Source: Crassaminicella thermophila
GTDB taxonomy: Bacteria > Bacillota > Clostridia > Peptostreptococcales > Thermotaleaceae
Assembly (NCBI RefSeq): GCF_008152325.1
Contig: NZ_CP042243.1
Location: forward strand, 935,026-999,025
Length of the DNA: 64,000 nt
Direction: 5' to 3'
Shown here: piece by piece, positions 1 through 9,502 of the stretch
How positions within the stretch are numbered: the first letter of the stretch is position 1
Layout: each line of letters opens with the position of its first letter
The notes under the pieces: generated by a model
What the model was told of the DNA's origin: nothing
Database searches by the model: none
Seen by the model: only the letters and a program-made list of their open reading frames with translations
Translations under genes and position numbers: made by a program

Positions 1-150
1 GTTGATAATATAGATGATTTAGAGAATGCTTTGAATGAAGCTAAAAGACTTAGAAAACCTATTGTAATCGAATGCATATTATCAAAGGATGATTGTGTAT
101 TTCCTATGGTTCCACCAGGAAAACCAATCCACCATATTATTCTTGAATAA
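1..150 (+). CDS. ilvB: Acetolactate synthase large subunit, C-terminal fragment
   Basis: The window opens inside a gene whose last 49 codons are readable in frame 1 and end at TAA 148-150. The tail, with the motif CVFPMVPPGKPIHHII, matches the C-terminus of the thiamine-diphosphate enzyme that condenses pyruvate to acetolactate (or pyruvate plus 2-oxobutyrate to acetohydroxybutyrate) in branched-chain amino acid synthesis. It lies directly before cimA and leuCDB, which fits the pathway. A terminator-like hairpin separates it from cimA. The start and catalytic domains are outside the window. Confidence 0.85.
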   Translation, partial: VDNIDDLENALNEAKRLRKPIVIECILSKDDCVFPMVPPGKPIHHIILE

Positions 151-178
151 GCCCATAAATTAGTTTGGGTATATTTCG

Positions 179-212
179 TCCTTGAATAGTATGATTCAAG
201 GATGATTTTTTT
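179..212 (+). terminator. Rho-independent terminator or attenuator between ilvB and cimA
   Basis: A 9-bp perfect stem, TCCTTGAAT (179-187) with ATTCAAGGA (194-202), has a 6-nt loop and a T run at 206-212. It lies 28 bases after the ilvB stop and before the cimA ribosome binding site. It could end the ilv transcript or act as an attenuator; I see no leader peptide rich in branched-chain codons. Confidence 0.75.
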
Positions 213-244
213 ACAAAATATCCTTAATAGGGAGGAGGCAGGAA

Positions 245-1888
245 ATGTTTCAAATGGTAAAAATATTTGATTCAACGCTAAGAGATGGAGCACAGGCTGG
301 GGGAGTTTCATTTTCTGTTGAGGATAAATTAAAAATTGTAAAAGCATTAGATGATTTGGGAGTTAGCTACATTGAAGCTGGTAATCCAGGGTCAAATTTT
401 AAAGACTTGGAGTTTTTTAAAAGAATAAAAGAAATAAAATTAAATTATTCAAAGTTAACAGCGTTTGGAAGTACTAGAAGAAAAGGAATTTCTGTTGAAG
501 AAGATGAAAATATTAAGTCTTTATTAATGGCTGATACCCAGGCAGTTGCAATTTTTGGGAAAGCTTGGGACTTTCATGTAACAGAGATTATTAGAACTTC
601 TTTAGAAGAAAATTTAGATATGATTAAAGAAACAATAGCTTTTTTAAAGAGAAAAGAAAAAGAAGTCATATTTGATGCAGAGCATTTTTTTGATGGATAT
701 AAATCAAATCCAGATTATGCTTTTAGAGTCATAAAAGCAGCAGTAGATGGAGGAGCTGATTGTATTGTGTTATGTGATACAAATGGAGGAGCTTTTCCAA
801 ATGAAGTCTATGAAATCACAAAAAAGGTAGCAAAAACTTTCTCTGTTGAAATAGGGATACATTGCCATAATGATTGTGGTATGGCAGTTGCTAACTCAAT
901 TATGGCAGTAGAAGGAGGAGCAGTTCATATTCAAGGAACTTATATTGGATTAGGTGAAAGATGTGGAAATGCAAATCTTTCTACATTAATTCCAAATTTG
1001 CAGATAAAAAAGGGTATTTTTTGTATACCAAATGAGAATTTAAAAAATCTTACTGCTACTGCAAGATATATTTCAGAAATTACAAATGTTTCATTAGATA
1101 CAACAGCACCATATGTAGGAAATACTGCTTTTGCTCATAAGGGTGGAATGCATATTGATGGAGTAAATAAGGCATCTCATTCATTTGAGCATATATCTCC
1201 AGAGCTTGTAGGAAATAGAAGAAGATTTTTAATGTCAGAAGTTTCTGGTAAGACTACAATTCTTCCTATGATACAAAAGATTGATAGTTCATTAACTAAA
1301 AATTCACCAAAAACACAAGAAATTATAGACGAGCTTAAAAGATTAGAGCATTTTGGATATCAATTTGAAGGAGCAGAAAGTTCTTTTGAATTGATTATAC
1401 GTAAACATTTAGGAAAATATAAACCATTCTTTGAATTAAATTATTATAAAGTTATTGAAGAAGAACCAGCTAATAATAAAGATTATAGTTCTTCTGCCTT
1501 AATAAAAGTAAGAGTAGATGAAAAAGAAGAAATGACAGCTACAGAGGGGAATGGACCAGTAAATGCATTAGATAAGGCCCTTAGAAAAGCTTTAGAAGTA
1601 TTCTATCCAAGTTTAAAAGAAGTTCATTTGACAGATTACAAGGTTAGGGTGCTAAATGCAGAAGAAACTACAGCAGCAAAAGTAAGAGTTCTTATTGAAT
1701 CAACTGATGGGAAAGAACTATGGAGTACAGTAGGTGTATCTACGAATATTATTGAAGCAAGTATGATTGCTTTAGTAGATTCTATTGAATATAAGCTTAT
1801 AAAAGATTTAGAAAAAAATGAAGGAGGATTATCTTATGGGAATGACCATGACACAAAAGATTTTAGCAGCACATGCGGGATTGGATAA
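245..1888 (+). CDS. cimA: (R)-citramalate synthase
   Basis: This 547-residue enzyme condenses acetyl-CoA and pyruvate to citramalate, the first step of the threonine-independent route to 2-oxobutyrate and isoleucine. The N-terminus carries DSTLRDGAQ, the metal and substrate-binding signature of the DRE-TIM metallolyase family. Further family motifs are the [13 protein letters not shown] region near residue 210 and ERCGNANL near residue 238. The last 130 residues form the LeuA-type allosteric dimer domain. The length and the DGAQ form of the motif fit the CimA family better than LeuA (2-isopropylmalate synthase), which is the main alternative. The start has a GGAGGAGG site seven bases upstream. 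The 3' end overlaps leuC by 53 bases, so the two genes are probably translationally coupled. Confidence 0.85.
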   Translation: MFQMVKIFDSTLRDGAQAGGVSFSVEDKLKIVKALDDLGVSYIEAGNPGSNFKDLEFFKRIKEIKLNYSKLTAFGSTRRKGISVEEDENIKSLLMADTQAVAIFGKAWDFHVTEIIRTSLEENLDMIKETIAFLKRKEKEVIFDAEHFFDGYKSNPDYAFRVIKAAVDGGADCIVLCDTNGGAFPNEVYEITKKVAKTFSVEIGIHCHNDCGMAVANSIMAVEGGAVHIQGTYIGLGERCGNANLSTLIPNLQIKKGIFCIPNENLKNLTATARYISEITNVSLDTTAPYVGNTAFAHKGGMHIDGVNKASHSFEHISPELVGNRRRFLMSEVSGKTTILPMIQKIDSSLTKNSPKTQEIIDELKRLEHFGYQFEGAESSFELIIRKHLGKYKPFFELNYYKVIEEEPANNKDYSSSALIKVRVDEKEEMTATEGNGPVNALDKALRKALEVFYPSLKEVHLTDYKVRVLNAEETTAAKVRVLIESTDGKELWSTVGVSTNIIEASMIALVDSIEYKLIKDLEKNEGGLSYGNDHDTKDFSSTCGIG

Positions 1889-3098
1889 GGTAAAAGCAGG
1901 ACAATTTATTGAAGCAAATTTAGATATGGTACTAGGAAATGATATTACAACACCTGTAGCAGTAAAGGAATTTAAAAAAATGGGTGCAAAAGAAGTGTTT
2001 GATAAGAAAAAAGTTTCTATTGTTCCAGACCACTTTACACCTAATAAGGATATAAAAGCAGCAGAGCAGTGTAAATTTATTCGTGAATTTGCTTATGAAA
2101 AGGAGATTGAAAACTACTTTGAAGTAGGAGAGATGGGAATAGAGCACGGACTTTTACCAGAAAAAGGTTTAGTTGTAGCAGGAGATGTAGTTATAGGAGC
2201 AGATTCTCATACTTGTACTTATGGAGCATTAGGGGCATTTTCAACAGGAATTGGTAGTACAGATATGGCAGCAGGTATGGCAAGAGGAAAATGTTGGTTT
2301 AAAGTACCAAGTGCCATAAAATTTGAATTAAAAGGAAAACCTCAAAAATGGGTAAGTGGAAAAGATATTATACTTCATATTATTGGAATGATTGGTGTAG
2401 ATGGTGCCCTTTATAAATCAATGGAGTTTATGGGAGATGGTATAAAACATCTATCTATGGATGACCGTTTTTCAATGGCAAATATGGCTATTGAAGCAGG
2501 TGGGAAAAACGGTATCTTTATCGTTGATGATAAGACAATCGAGTATATGAAAGAGCATAGTAAAAAGGAATACACAATATATACTCCTGATGAAGATGCA
2601 GAATATGATGAGGTTTATGAAATTGATTTGAGTACTATTCGTCCAACAGTAGCATTTCCACATCTTCCAGAAAATACACGTACAATTGATGAAGTGGGAG
2701 AAATAAAAATTGATCAGGTAGTCATTGGTTCTTGTACAAATGGAAGAATCGAAGACTTAAGAGTGGCAGCAAAAATATTAGAAGGAAGAAAAGTTGCAAA
2801 AGGAGTAAGAACAATAATATTCCCAGCAACACAAAAGATATATCTTCAAGCATTAAAAGAAGGATTAATAGAAACCTTTGTAAAAGCAGGAGCAGCTTTT
2901 AGTACACCTACTTGCGGACCATGTCTTGGAGGACATATGGGAATACTTGCAAAGGGTGAGCGTGCTATTGCAACAACAAATCGTAACTTTGTGGGAAGAA
3001 TGGGACATCCTGAATCAGAAGTATACCTTTCAAGTCCAGCAGTAGCAGCAGCTTCTGCAGTAACAGGAAAAATAACTAATCCAGAAGAACTAGAATAG
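1836..3098 (+). CDS. leuC: 3-isopropylmalate dehydratase (isopropylmalate isomerase) large subunit
   Basis: Large subunit of the aconitase-family [4Fe-4S] isomerase that interconverts 2- and 3-isopropylmalate and, with CimA present, probably citramalate and methylmalate. The cluster cysteines are visible in SCTNGR (near residue 290) and [10 protein letters not shown] (near residue 350); [15 protein letters not shown] is the third conserved block. At 420 residues it belongs to the shorter LeuC form of clostridia and archaea, not the roughly 466-residue enterobacterial form. I chose ATG 1836 because AAGGAGGA lies 8 bases upstream; an in-frame ATG at 1818 has no site. The gene starts inside cimA and is followed closely by leuD. 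Confidence 0.93.
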   Translation: MGMTMTQKILAAHAGLDKVKAGQFIEANLDMVLGNDITTPVAVKEFKKMGAKEVFDKKKVSIVPDHFTPNKDIKAAEQCKFIREFAYEKEIENYFEVGEMGIEHGLLPEKGLVVAGDVVIGADSHTCTYGALGAFSTGIGSTDMAAGMARGKCWFKVPSAIKFELKGKPQKWVSGKDIILHIIGMIGVDGALYKSMEFMGDGIKHLSMDDRFSMANMAIEAGGKNGIFIVDDKTIEYMKEHSKKEYTIYTPDEDAEYDEVYEIDLSTIRPTVAFPHLPENTRTIDEVGEIKIDQVVIGSCTNGRIEDLRVAAKILEGRKVAKGVRTIIFPATQKIYLQALKEGLIETFVKAGAAFSTPTCGPCLGGHMGILAKGERAIATTNRNFVGRMGHPESEVYLSSPAVAAASAVTGKITNPEELE

Positions 3099-3110
3099 GG
3101 GGAACAGAAT

Positions 3111-3602
3111 ATGAAGAAAAAAGGATACGTTTTTAAATATGGAGACAATGTAGATACAGATGTAATTATACCTGCAAGATATTTAAATACTTCAGATCCT
3201 GCAGAACTTGCAAAATACTGTATGGAGGATATAGATGCAAACTTTTCTAAAAAAGTAAAAAAAGGAGATATTATTGTTGCAGGGAAAAATTTTGGTTGCG
3301 GATCTTCAAGAGAGCATGCACCTATTGCTATTAAAGCAAGCGGTATATCTTGTGTGATTGCAAGTACCTTTGCAAGAATTTTCTATAGAAATGCTTTTAA
3401 TATTGGGTTGCCTATATTAGAATGTGAGCAAGCTGTAAAAAGTATTGAAGCAGAAGATGAGATAGAAGTAGATTTTGAAACAGGAGAAATCTTTAATATA
3501 ACAAAGAATGAAAGCTACCAAGCAGAACCTTTTCCACCGTTTATACAAGAAATTATAAAAAATGATGGTCTTGTAAATTATGTAAAGCAGCAATTGAAAT
3601 AA
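3111..3602 (+). CDS. leuD: 3-isopropylmalate dehydratase small subunit
   Basis: 163 residues, the swivelling small subunit that completes the LeuCD active site. Visible signatures are DVIIPARYL near the N-terminus and [14 protein letters not shown] in the middle, the substrate-binding loop of the family. It starts 12 bases after the leuC stop, behind a GGGGGAA site, and ends 19 bases before leuB, so it is part of one cimA-leuC-leuD-leuB transcript. Confidence 0.93.
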   Translation: MKKKGYVFKYGDNVDTDVIIPARYLNTSDPAELAKYCMEDIDANFSKKVKKGDIIVAGKNFGCGSSREHAPIAIKASGISCVIASTFARIFYRNAFNIGLPILECEQAVKSIEAEDEIEVDFETGEIFNITKNESYQAEPFPPFIQEIIKNDGLVNYVKQQLK

Positions 3603-3621
3603 AGAATTGGAGGGTATAATA

Positions 3622-4695
3622 ATGAATTTTAATATAGCAATGATTCCTGGAGATGGAATAGGACCAGAAGTTGTAGAGCAAACAGTTCTTGTATTAGAGA
3701 AGGTAGGAGAAATTTATAACCATAAATTTAACTTTAAAGAGGCTTTAGCAGGAGGATGTGCTATTGATGAATATGGTGAGCCTCTTCCTAAAAAAACAAT
3801 AGACATTTGTAAAGAAAGTGATGCTGTTTTGTTAGGAGCTATAGGAGGTCCGAAGTGGGATAATTTACCTGGGGATAGAAGACCTGAGAGAGCATTGCTT
3901 GGATTAAGAAAAGCTTTAGGATTATATGCAAATATTCGTCCAGCGATATTGTTTGACCAATTAAAAGAAGCTTGTCCTCTAAAGCCAGAAATTATAGGAG
4001 ATGGCCTTGATATTTGTATTGTTCGTGAGCTTACAGGAGGTATATATTTTGGAGAAAAGGGAAGAAAAGATACAGAGCTTGGTCAGGCTGCTTTTGACGT
4101 AGAAATATATAGTGAAGAAGAAGTAAGAAGAATCGCAAAAACAGCATTTGATATAGCAAGAAAGAGAAATAAAATAGTTACAAATGTAGATAAAGCAAAT
4201 GTGTTAGAAAGCTCAAGACTTTGGAGAAGTGTTGTTGAAGAAGTAGCAACTGATTATCCAGACGTTACATTAAATCATATGTATGTGGATAATGCATCTA
4301 TGCAGCTTGTAAGAAATCCAAAGCAGTTTGATGTAGTTGTTACGACTAATATGTTTGGAGATATATTATCTGATGAGGCAAGTATGATCACAGGATCTAT
4401 AGGAATGCTTCCATCTGCTAGTTTAGGGGAAGGAAACATAGGTATGTATGAGCCTGTACATGGTTCAGCTCCAGATATAGCAGGATTGGATAAGGCAAAT
4501 CCAATGGCGACAATATTATCTGCTGCTATGATGCTTCGATATTCCTTTGGATTAGAAAAAGAAGCAGATGCAATAGAAAAAGCTGTCAAAAAAGTATTAG
4601 ATGACGGCTATAGAACAATGGATATTATTAATGAAGGAAAGAAAGCAGTTGGAACAAAAGAAATGGGAAGATTGATCATAGAAGCATTAAGTTAA
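3622..4695 (+). CDS. leuB: 3-isopropylmalate dehydrogenase
   Basis: 357-residue NAD-dependent oxidative decarboxylase that turns 3-isopropylmalate into 2-oxoisocaproate and, in the citramalate route, methylmalate into 2-oxobutyrate. [11 protein letters not shown] opens the protein, [15 protein letters not shown] holds the catalytic lysine, and [12 protein letters not shown] carries the metal-binding aspartates. The HGSAPDIAG nucleotide-binding loop follows. ATG 3622 is preceded by GGAGGG with good spacing; an upstream TTG at 3607 overlaps that site and is unlikely. It is the last gene of the operon, and a long hairpin terminator overlaps its stop codon. Confidence 0.95.
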   Translation: MNFNIAMIPGDGIGPEVVEQTVLVLEKVGEIYNHKFNFKEALAGGCAIDEYGEPLPKKTIDICKESDAVLLGAIGGPKWDNLPGDRRPERALLGLRKALGLYANIRPAILFDQLKEACPLKPEIIGDGLDICIVRELTGGIYFGEKGRKDTELGQAAFDVEIYSEEEVRRIAKTAFDIARKRNKIVTNVDKANVLESSRLWRSVVEEVATDYPDVTLNHMYVDNASMQLVRNPKQFDVVVTTNMFGDILSDEASMITGSIGMLPSASLGEGNIGMYEPVHGSAPDIAGLDKANPMATILSAAMMLRYSFGLEKEADAIEKAVKKVLDDGYRTMDIINEGKKAVGTKEMGRLIIEALS

Positions 4696-4712
4696 TGCTT
4701 CTATGATTTTTT
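4675..4712 (+). terminator. Terminator overlapping the leuB stop
   Basis: A perfect 16-bp inverted repeat, left arm 4675-4690 and right arm 4692-4707, is followed by six T residues. The left arm lies in the last leuB codons, so termination is built into the gene end. Confidence 0.9.
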
Positions 4713-4743
4713 ATTCTATAGGAAATTATAAATTTTTTGAACT

Positions 4744-4850
4744 GTTGATAACTTTGGTAACTGAATAAAAGTATCAACTATTTTGAGCAACGGAGTCCGT
4801 TAGGACTCGTTGGCGACATGAGCCATGCGATAGCATGAAGCGAATTTTTT
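4744..4850 (+). other. Intergenic element with three consecutive hairpins
   Basis: After the leuB terminator comes a GC-richer block that folds into three hairpins: GTTGATAACTT with AAGTATCAAC (4744-4778, one bulge), CAAC-G-GAGTCC with GGACTC-GTTG (4788-4812), and CATGC-GATA-GCATG (4824-4837), then GAAGCGAATTTTTT. It does not code. The look is that of a repeated intergenic (REP-like) element or a composite terminator for the convergent permease gene, whose stop begins two bases later. Only one copy lies in the window, so repetition is not shown. Confidence 0.5.
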
Positions 4851-4851
4851 A

Positions 4852-5607
4852 TTAATGGATTATCGTAAAAGATATTTTTGCCATAAATGCAATGGAAATA
4901 ATGATAAAGATGGGTTTTATCAACTTTCTACCATTTGTAATGGCAAGATTTGTTCCTAAAAGAGCACCTAGCATCATACATATTCCAAGAGGAATTCCAA
5001 TAGAATAGATGACTTTGCCGTTAATGGCAAAAACGAAAAAAGATGTAATGACACTTGTAGTATTTAATATTTTAGCATTTCCACAGCTTATTAAAAAATC
5101 AAATCCTAAAAAGGTAATGAATGAAAAGATTAGAAATGATCCTGCACCTGGGCCGAAAAAACCATCATAAAATCCTAATATGAATGCAATGCATCCACCA
5201 ATCATAATATTTCTTTTATTCATACCAGAAAAATTATCTTTGCTACCCAAATCTTTTTTGAAAATGGTATAAAGACAAACAACAAAAAGGAGTATGACTA
5301 CAATAGTGTTTAGAATTTTTTGATCAATCATTAATACTGTATTTACGCCTAAGATTGCCCCTATGACTGTACAAGGAATCATATACTTTAACATTGGAAA
5401 GTGAACTTTTTTTGATTTAATAAATTTTACTGAACTAGATAAGGTTCCAAAAATTGCACCTAGCTTATTTGTACCCAAAGCAAAATGAGGCGGTACACCA
5501 AATGCAAATAAGGCAGGAATACTAATAAGACCGCCACCGCCAGCAATAGAGTCAACAAATTGTGCTAAAAAACCAAAAAAACAGATATACAAAATTTTCA
5601 TTTCCAT
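4852..5607 (-). CDS. TauE/SafE (TSUP) family permease
   Basis: 251-residue membrane protein with about eight hydrophobic segments. The N-terminal GFLAQFVDSIAGGGGLISIPAL is the hallmark of the 4-toluene sulfonate uptake permease family, which moves sulfur-containing or organic anions; the second half repeats the fold with GFYDGFFGPGAGSF. The real substrate cannot be read from sequence. The start has AGGAGG seven bases upstream on the minus strand. It stands alone, convergent to leuB and divergent from the glycoside hydrolase. Confidence 0.85.
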   Translation of the reverse strand: MEMKILYICFFGFLAQFVDSIAGGGGLISIPALFAFGVPPHFALGTNKLGAIFGTLSSSVKFIKSKKVHFPMLKYMIPCTVIGAILGVNTVLMIDQKILNTIVVILLFVVCLYTIFKKDLGSKDNFSGMNKRNIMIGGCIAFILGFYDGFFGPGAGSFLIFSFITFLGFDFLISCGNAKILNTTSVITSFFVFAINGKVIYSIGIPLGICMMLGALLGTNLAITNGRKLIKPIFIIISIAFMAKISFTIIH

Positions 5608-5762
5608 AAATGTACCTCCTCAAATAATTTATCATGATACTATTTTATTGGAAAAATGAGTAAATGTCATCATAATATTTATAAAATAAAAATTATTAAC
5701 CATTTTCTAATAGAAGGAATAAAATAATATGAAGGATTTTATAAAAAGAAGAAGGTGGGAAA

Positions 5763-7139
5763 ATGTGGAGAAGTCCTGTTAAAATCTATGTTGTTCAACA
5801 AGGAGACACGTTATACAGCATTGCAAGAAGATTTAATACAACAATAGAAAGCATTATGGCATTAAATGGACTAACAAATACCATGTTAATGCCAGGTCAA
5901 CGTCTTAAGATTCCTCTTTATACAGAAGCAGTTGTCACTGTAGATGCTGCAAATATTCGAAAAGGACCTGGAATTAATTATCCGGTTATTGCTAAAATGA
6001 CTAAAAATGCGCGTCTTCCTGTTATAGGTGTTTGGAAGGATTGGTATAAAGTTAAGTTATTTGATGCAAGTAAAGGATGGATTAGAAAAGACCTTGTGGA
6101 GCGGTTTATACATGATGGAGAAAGGCCAATTGTAGGGAACTTAGGATTTTATACCTTAGAAGAAGGACCGACACTGCCTAGTTCTTATAATTCTTTTGTG
6201 AACAATACACCATATATTTCAGAAACAGGCTTATTCTTATTTCAAATCAATAAAGAAAATCCAACAGAAATAGTAAAATTTGGAGATTTCACAGATCAGT
6301 ATGTAGAAGATATTGTATCAATTGCACATAGCCAGAATATAAAGATTTTACCTGTAGTGCATAATTTGCTATATAAAAATGGTGGGTCAAAGGTTTCTAA
6401 AGATGTTGTAAAAGAACTCGTATCGAAAAAAGAAAATCGGCAAGCCTTTGTACAAAATATAATAAAGCTCATTGAAACATATGATTTTGATGGTGTAAAT
6501 ATTGATATTGAAGATGTATACCTAGAAGATAGTAAGAATTTATCTGCTCTTTATACAGAATTAGGAAAAGCACTTAGAAAAAAAGGTTATTACCTATCCG
6601 GATCTATTCCTGCTAGGGTAAGTGATGAGCCTTTTAATCCTTTCTCTGATCCGTTTGATTATGGTGCTATTGGAAAGGCCGTCGATGAATTTGTTGTAAT
6701 GCTTTATAATGAGCATGGATGGCCTGGAAGTGGACCAGGACCTGTTGTTTCAATAGGTTGGATGGATAGAGTAATAAGATATACAATGAGTAAAATGCCT
6801 AAAGAAAAAATTGTAGGAGCCGTTTCAGTCTTTGGTTTTGATTTTAATTTAACAACAGGTAAAAATACTTATGTAACTTATGAGATGGCCATGAAGCTTG
6901 CAGATAAATATAATAAAGAGATTATTTTTGATGAAACCACAAAAACACCTATGTTTGCTTATGTAGATGAAAAAGGAAATCAGCACGAAGTATGGTTTGA
7001 AAATAAAGATAGTATTTATGCAAAAATTCAAAAAGCCTGGGAATTAGGTATAAAAGGTATTGCTTTATGGAGACTAGGAATGGAGGATCCTCAGATTTGG
7101 ACTATGCTTAGAGAAAATGTTGTTGTAAAAAGAGATTGA
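5763..7139 (+). CDS. LysM-SH3-GH18 protein, spore-type peptidoglycan hydrolase (YaaH/SleL-like)
   Basis: 458 residues. A LysM domain sits at about residues 6-50 (YVVQQGDTLYSIARRFNTT), an SH3-like domain at about 55-110 (AANIRKGPGINYPVIAKM), and a GH18 TIM barrel from about 120 to the end. The catalytic signature DGVNIDIED near residue 246 keeps the acidic residues of GH18 enzymes. This architecture is that of spore cortex-lytic N-acetylglucosaminidases such as SleL/YaaH. There is no signal peptide, as in spore-coat-located members. A GGTGGG site precedes the ATG. It lies close to the spore membrane cluster and is followed by its own terminator. Confidence 0.85.
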   Translation: MWRSPVKIYVVQQGDTLYSIARRFNTTIESIMALNGLTNTMLMPGQRLKIPLYTEAVVTVDAANIRKGPGINYPVIAKMTKNARLPVIGVWKDWYKVKLFDASKGWIRKDLVERFIHDGERPIVGNLGFYTLEEGPTLPSSYNSFVNNTPYISETGLFLFQINKENPTEIVKFGDFTDQYVEDIVSIAHSQNIKILPVVHNLLYKNGGSKVSKDVVKELVSKKENRQAFVQNIIKLIETYDFDGVNIDIEDVYLEDSKNLSALYTELGKALRKKGYYLSGSIPARVSDEPFNPFSDPFDYGAIGKAVDEFVVMLYNEHGWPGSGPGPVVSIGWMDRVIRYTMSKMPKEKIVGAVSVFGFDFNLTTGKNTYVTYEMAMKLADKYNKEIIFDETTKTPMFAYVDEKGNQHEVWFENKDSIYAKIQKAWELGIKGIALWRLGMEDPQIWTMLRENVVVKRD

Positions 7140-7148
7140 TAAAAAAAG

Positions 7149-7181
7149 AGCTTATATTTCCTTGGAAATATAAGCTTTTTT
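7149..7181 (+). terminator. Terminator after the GH18 gene
   Basis: AGCTTATATTTCC (7149-7161) pairs with GGAAATATAAGCT (7164-7176) and is followed by a T run. The next 180 bases up to the micro-ORF at 7362 hold no gene that I can support. Confidence 0.88.
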
Positions 7182-7361
7182 AATGTCTATATGTAGCGGA
7201 ATTTGTCGTTTTAAATAAAAAAAGCATGAATTATAAGGAAATTTGTATTATAATTAATATCATGCGACAAAAAGTGCATGATTATACCTTGCAGATCGCC
7301 CGTATCTATGTTTTATGAGGATTGTTATTTTTGATCAATACTAAATGAGGAGGGGGTCATC

Positions 7362-7493
7362 ATGCAAAATCCTAAATACATAAGATTAATAGGAGGTTAT
7401 ACATTTCATAGGCGAAAAAGGTTTCGGTGTAAATTTTTATTTATTAGTGTAGTTTTAGGAATTTTAATTATTCTATATTTTATAAGAAAGTAA
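7362..7493 (+). CDS. Small single-pass membrane protein, unknown
   Basis: 43 codons, ATG 7362 to TAA 7491-7493, behind a strong GAGGAGGGGG site. The N-terminal half is very basic (HRRKRFRCK) and residues 25-41 form one hydrophobic helix, so the protein should insert with the basic end in the cytoplasm. I do not recognise the family. Its place between a spore hydrolase and the DUF1657/SpoVA cluster suggests, without proof, a sporulation role. Confidence 0.55.
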   Translation: MQNPKYIRLIGGYTFHRRKRFRCKFLFISVVLGILIILYFIRK

Positions 7494-7526
7494 AAGGGAC
7501 TTATTTTTATTTAATATGAAAACTTA

Positions 7527-7570
7527 ACAATAAACAAAATCTCTGCTTTGGCAGAGATTTTGTTTATTGT
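7527..7570. terminator. Bidirectional terminator
   Basis: A 20-bp perfect inverted repeat (7527-7546 with 7551-7570) with a TTTG loop separates the converging micro-ORF and DUF1657 gene. The arms are A-rich on one side and T-rich on the other, so it can work for both strands. It includes the DUF1657 stop codon. Confidence 0.88.
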
Positions 7571-7773
7571 TGCTGATTATATTGAGGTTCTTCATTTTTT
7601 ACAAAATCAAGCCTTCCTTGAAGGGTTTGAGCAGTATTTTCCATGGTTGTAGCTAGTTGATTAAACATTTGTTTTGCTTGCTGGTCATCTGTATCCATTG
7701 AAAAAGTTTTTAAATCTGCTGCGAGACCTTTAGCACTTGCTAAAGCTTGCTCTAGTTTATTTACTGTAGTCAT
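7564..7773 (-). CDS. DUF1657 protein
   Basis: 69 residues, soluble and helical, with the family pattern LADLKTFSMDTDDQQAKQMF followed by NEEPQYN. DUF1657 proteins occur almost only in spore formers, next to spoVA and DUF421 genes. A GGAGAG site lies upstream of the ATG. It is divergent from the 4-TM protein gene. A second copy (8408-8614) and a third, fused copy (C-terminus of 8628-9488) lie in the same cluster. Confidence 0.8.
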   Translation of the reverse strand: MTTVNKLEQALASAKGLAADLKTFSMDTDDQQAKQMFNQLATTMENTAQTLQGRLDFVKNEEPQYNQQQ

Positions 7774-7906
7774 AATTAGTCTCTCCTTTATATAAATGTT
7801 TTTACAAGTATAGTATTTACAAAATGTAAAAAAATATAAGCAGAGAAAAATACATAAAAATAACTTGAAGGGTAAATACTGTTATATAGAAAGGAGGTTG
7901 TTTTCA

Positions 7907-8272
7907 TTGGTAGAGAAAAAAAGAGAAGAAAATAATATAAGTTTAGGAGGCATGCTAATAAGAGTATTAGTATCTATGTTAGTATTAGCAGTTGCTGCTT
8001 TCTTTACACCACATTTTTCTATTACTGGCTTTGTTCCTTTATTTATGGCTGCAGTAGCTATTGGTGTAATTGATTATCTAATAGAAAGATTTACTGGATT
8101 TGATGCTTCTCCTTTTGGAAGAGGAATTACAGGATTTGTTGTATCTGCACTGATTATTTATTTAACAGGAATGCTTGTTAAAGGAGTAACAGTAAGTTTA
8201 TTTGGTTCAATTTTAGCAGCTTTGGCTATAGGGATTATCAATATGATTATTCCAGGAAGAAGTACATTATAA
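7907..8272 (+). CDS. 4-TM membrane protein (phage_holin_4_2/YvlD-like)
   Basis: 121 residues with four hydrophobic helices, of the small membrane family often labelled phage holin superfamily IV; in spore formers it appears as a chromosomal membrane protein, not a lysis protein. I chose the TTG at 7907 because AGAAAGGAGGTT ends 8 bases before it; the longer frame from 7865 has no site. It heads the spore membrane cluster and has a terminator just after its stop. Function is unknown. Confidence 0.65.
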   Translation: MVEKKREENNISLGGMLIRVLVSMLVLAVAAFFTPHFSITGFVPLFMAAVAIGVIDYLIERFTGFDASPFGRGITGFVVSALIIYLTGMLVKGVTVSLFGSILAALAIGIINMIIPGRSTL

Positions 8273-8301
8273 GCTCAGATGATGATCTGAGCTTTATTTT
8301 T
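8272..8301 (+). terminator. Terminator after the 4-TM gene
   Basis: AGCTCAGAT (8272-8280) pairs with ATCTGAGCT (8285-8293), loop GATG, followed by a T-rich tail interrupted by one A. Confidence 0.82.
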
Positions 8302-8407
8302 CGTAAAACTATAAAATATGTTGAGAAAAATAACTTTTATGAATGAATGCAGATCATAATTGAAAAAATAAATATAAATGCAAATTTTAAAAAGGAGATT
8401 AAAGGGT

Positions 8408-8614
8408 ATGACAGTTAGTTCAAAAGTAAAGCAGACATTAGCAAATTTAAAAGGTACACAAAGTACTTTAAGATTATATGCAATACAAACAATAGATGAA
8501 AATACGAAAGCTACATATGAAGAAGCATTAGTAATAACAAACGAGATTATAAAAGATTTAGAAGAAAGGTTAAAAACCTTAGAATTTGAAGAACCACAAT
8601 ATAAAGGTTATTAA
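8408..8614 (+). CDS. DUF1657 protein, second copy
   Basis: 68 residues starting MTVSSKVKQTLANLKG and ending FEEPQYKGY, clearly related to the product of 7564-7773 (shared helical pattern and the EEPQY tail). ATG 8408 has AAAGGAGA upstream; the longer reading from 8378 lacks one. It is the first gene of a tight run (DUF1657, DUF421, spoVAC, spoVAD, spoVAE) and ends 13 bases before the DUF421 start. Confidence 0.78.
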   Translation: MTVSSKVKQTLANLKGTQSTLRLYAIQTIDENTKATYEEALVITNEIIKDLEERLKTLEFEEPQYKGY

Positions 8615-8627
8615 GAGAGGGAATGGT

Positions 8628-9488
8628 ATGAAAAATTGGATTGAGATACTTATAAGATCTATAGGATTATTTTTTATTACTTTTGCTGCTGTTAGAATTA
8701 TGGGAAAAAGGCAAATAGCTAAAATAACACCTTTTCAATTTGTTTATTATACAGTAATTGCTATTTTATCTGCATTAATTTCAGTGAATCTTATTAAAAA
8801 TTTAGCATTTGGATTAATTTCTTTAGGGGTTTGGGTATTATTTCCAATAATATTCGATTATCTATCATTAAAAAGTAAGTATTTTCATGACTTAATAAAT
8901 GGAAAGGAAACCATTTTAGTAAAGCAAGGAAAAGTGATGGAAGAAAATCTAAGTCAGGTAAGAATTACTGGGGAAGAGCTTTTAAGGGAATTGCGTGCTA
9001 AGAATGTTTTTAATTTGGCAGATGTTGAATTTGCGATAATGGAAGCAACTGGTGAAATGAATGTATTGTTAAAATCAGATAAAAAACCTGTTACACCACA
9101 TGATTTAGGAAAACAAGTAGCACCTCAAAGTGAACCGCAGACGGTCATTTTAGATGGAAATATATTAGATGAAGCATTAAGTAACATAGGACTCAATCAA
9201 GGTTGGTTAAAAACCCAATTAAATGCCTTAGGAGTACCTTTAAATAATGTTTTTATAGGACAAGTAGATGCTTCAGGTGATTTATACATTGACTTATTTG
9301 ATGATAGCATACAAGTTTCTCAACCGAAAGTGAAAGAATTATTATATGCAAATCTTGAAAAAATTCAAGCAGATCTTATTACTTTTTCTTTAGAAACTCA
9401 AAATCAAAAAGCAAAATCTATGTATACTAATGATGCAAATAAACTTCAAGAAGTAATCCATAAGCTAAAACCTTATTTATTACATTAG
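8628..9488 (+). CDS. DUF421 (YetF-like) membrane protein fused to a DUF1657 domain
   Basis: 286 residues. About residues 1-85 hold three membrane helices, followed by a YetF/DUF421 cytoplasmic domain (FLVKQGK-like region and ELLRELRAKNVFNLADVEFA). The last 45 residues, including ADLITFSLETQNQKAKSMY, match the stand-alone DUF1657 proteins nearby, so the gene is a natural fusion. YetF-type proteins accompany SpoVA proteins in mobile operons linked to spore heat resistance. ATG 8628 is preceded by GAGAGGG; the longer frame from 8586 overlaps the previous gene without a site. Confidence 0.8.
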   Translation: MKNWIEILIRSIGLFFITFAAVRIMGKRQIAKITPFQFVYYTVIAILSALISVNLIKNLAFGLISLGVWVLFPIIFDYLSLKSKYFHDLINGKETILVKQGKVMEENLSQVRITGEELLRELRAKNVFNLADVEFAIMEATGEMNVLLKSDKKPVTPHDLGKQVAPQSEPQTVILDGNILDEALSNIGLNQGWLKTQLNALGVPLNNVFIGQVDASGDLYIDLFDDSIQVSQPKVKELLYANLEKIQADLITFSLETQNQKAKSMYTNDANKLQEVIHKLKPYLLH

Positions 9489-9502
9489 AAGGAGATTTAT
9501 CT

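Noticed and set aside
4824-4840. CCATGCGATAGCATGA resembles CCATGCGAAAGCATGA of the structured RNA at 39975
   Set aside because: The match is a short self-complementary hairpin with a common tetraloop; the flanks do not align, so I do not treat the two as one RNA family.
7182-7361. Possible riboswitch or small RNA between the GH18 gene and the micro-ORF
   Set aside because: Scattered CATG/GCATG repeats are present, but no consistent fold or known aptamer motif was found.
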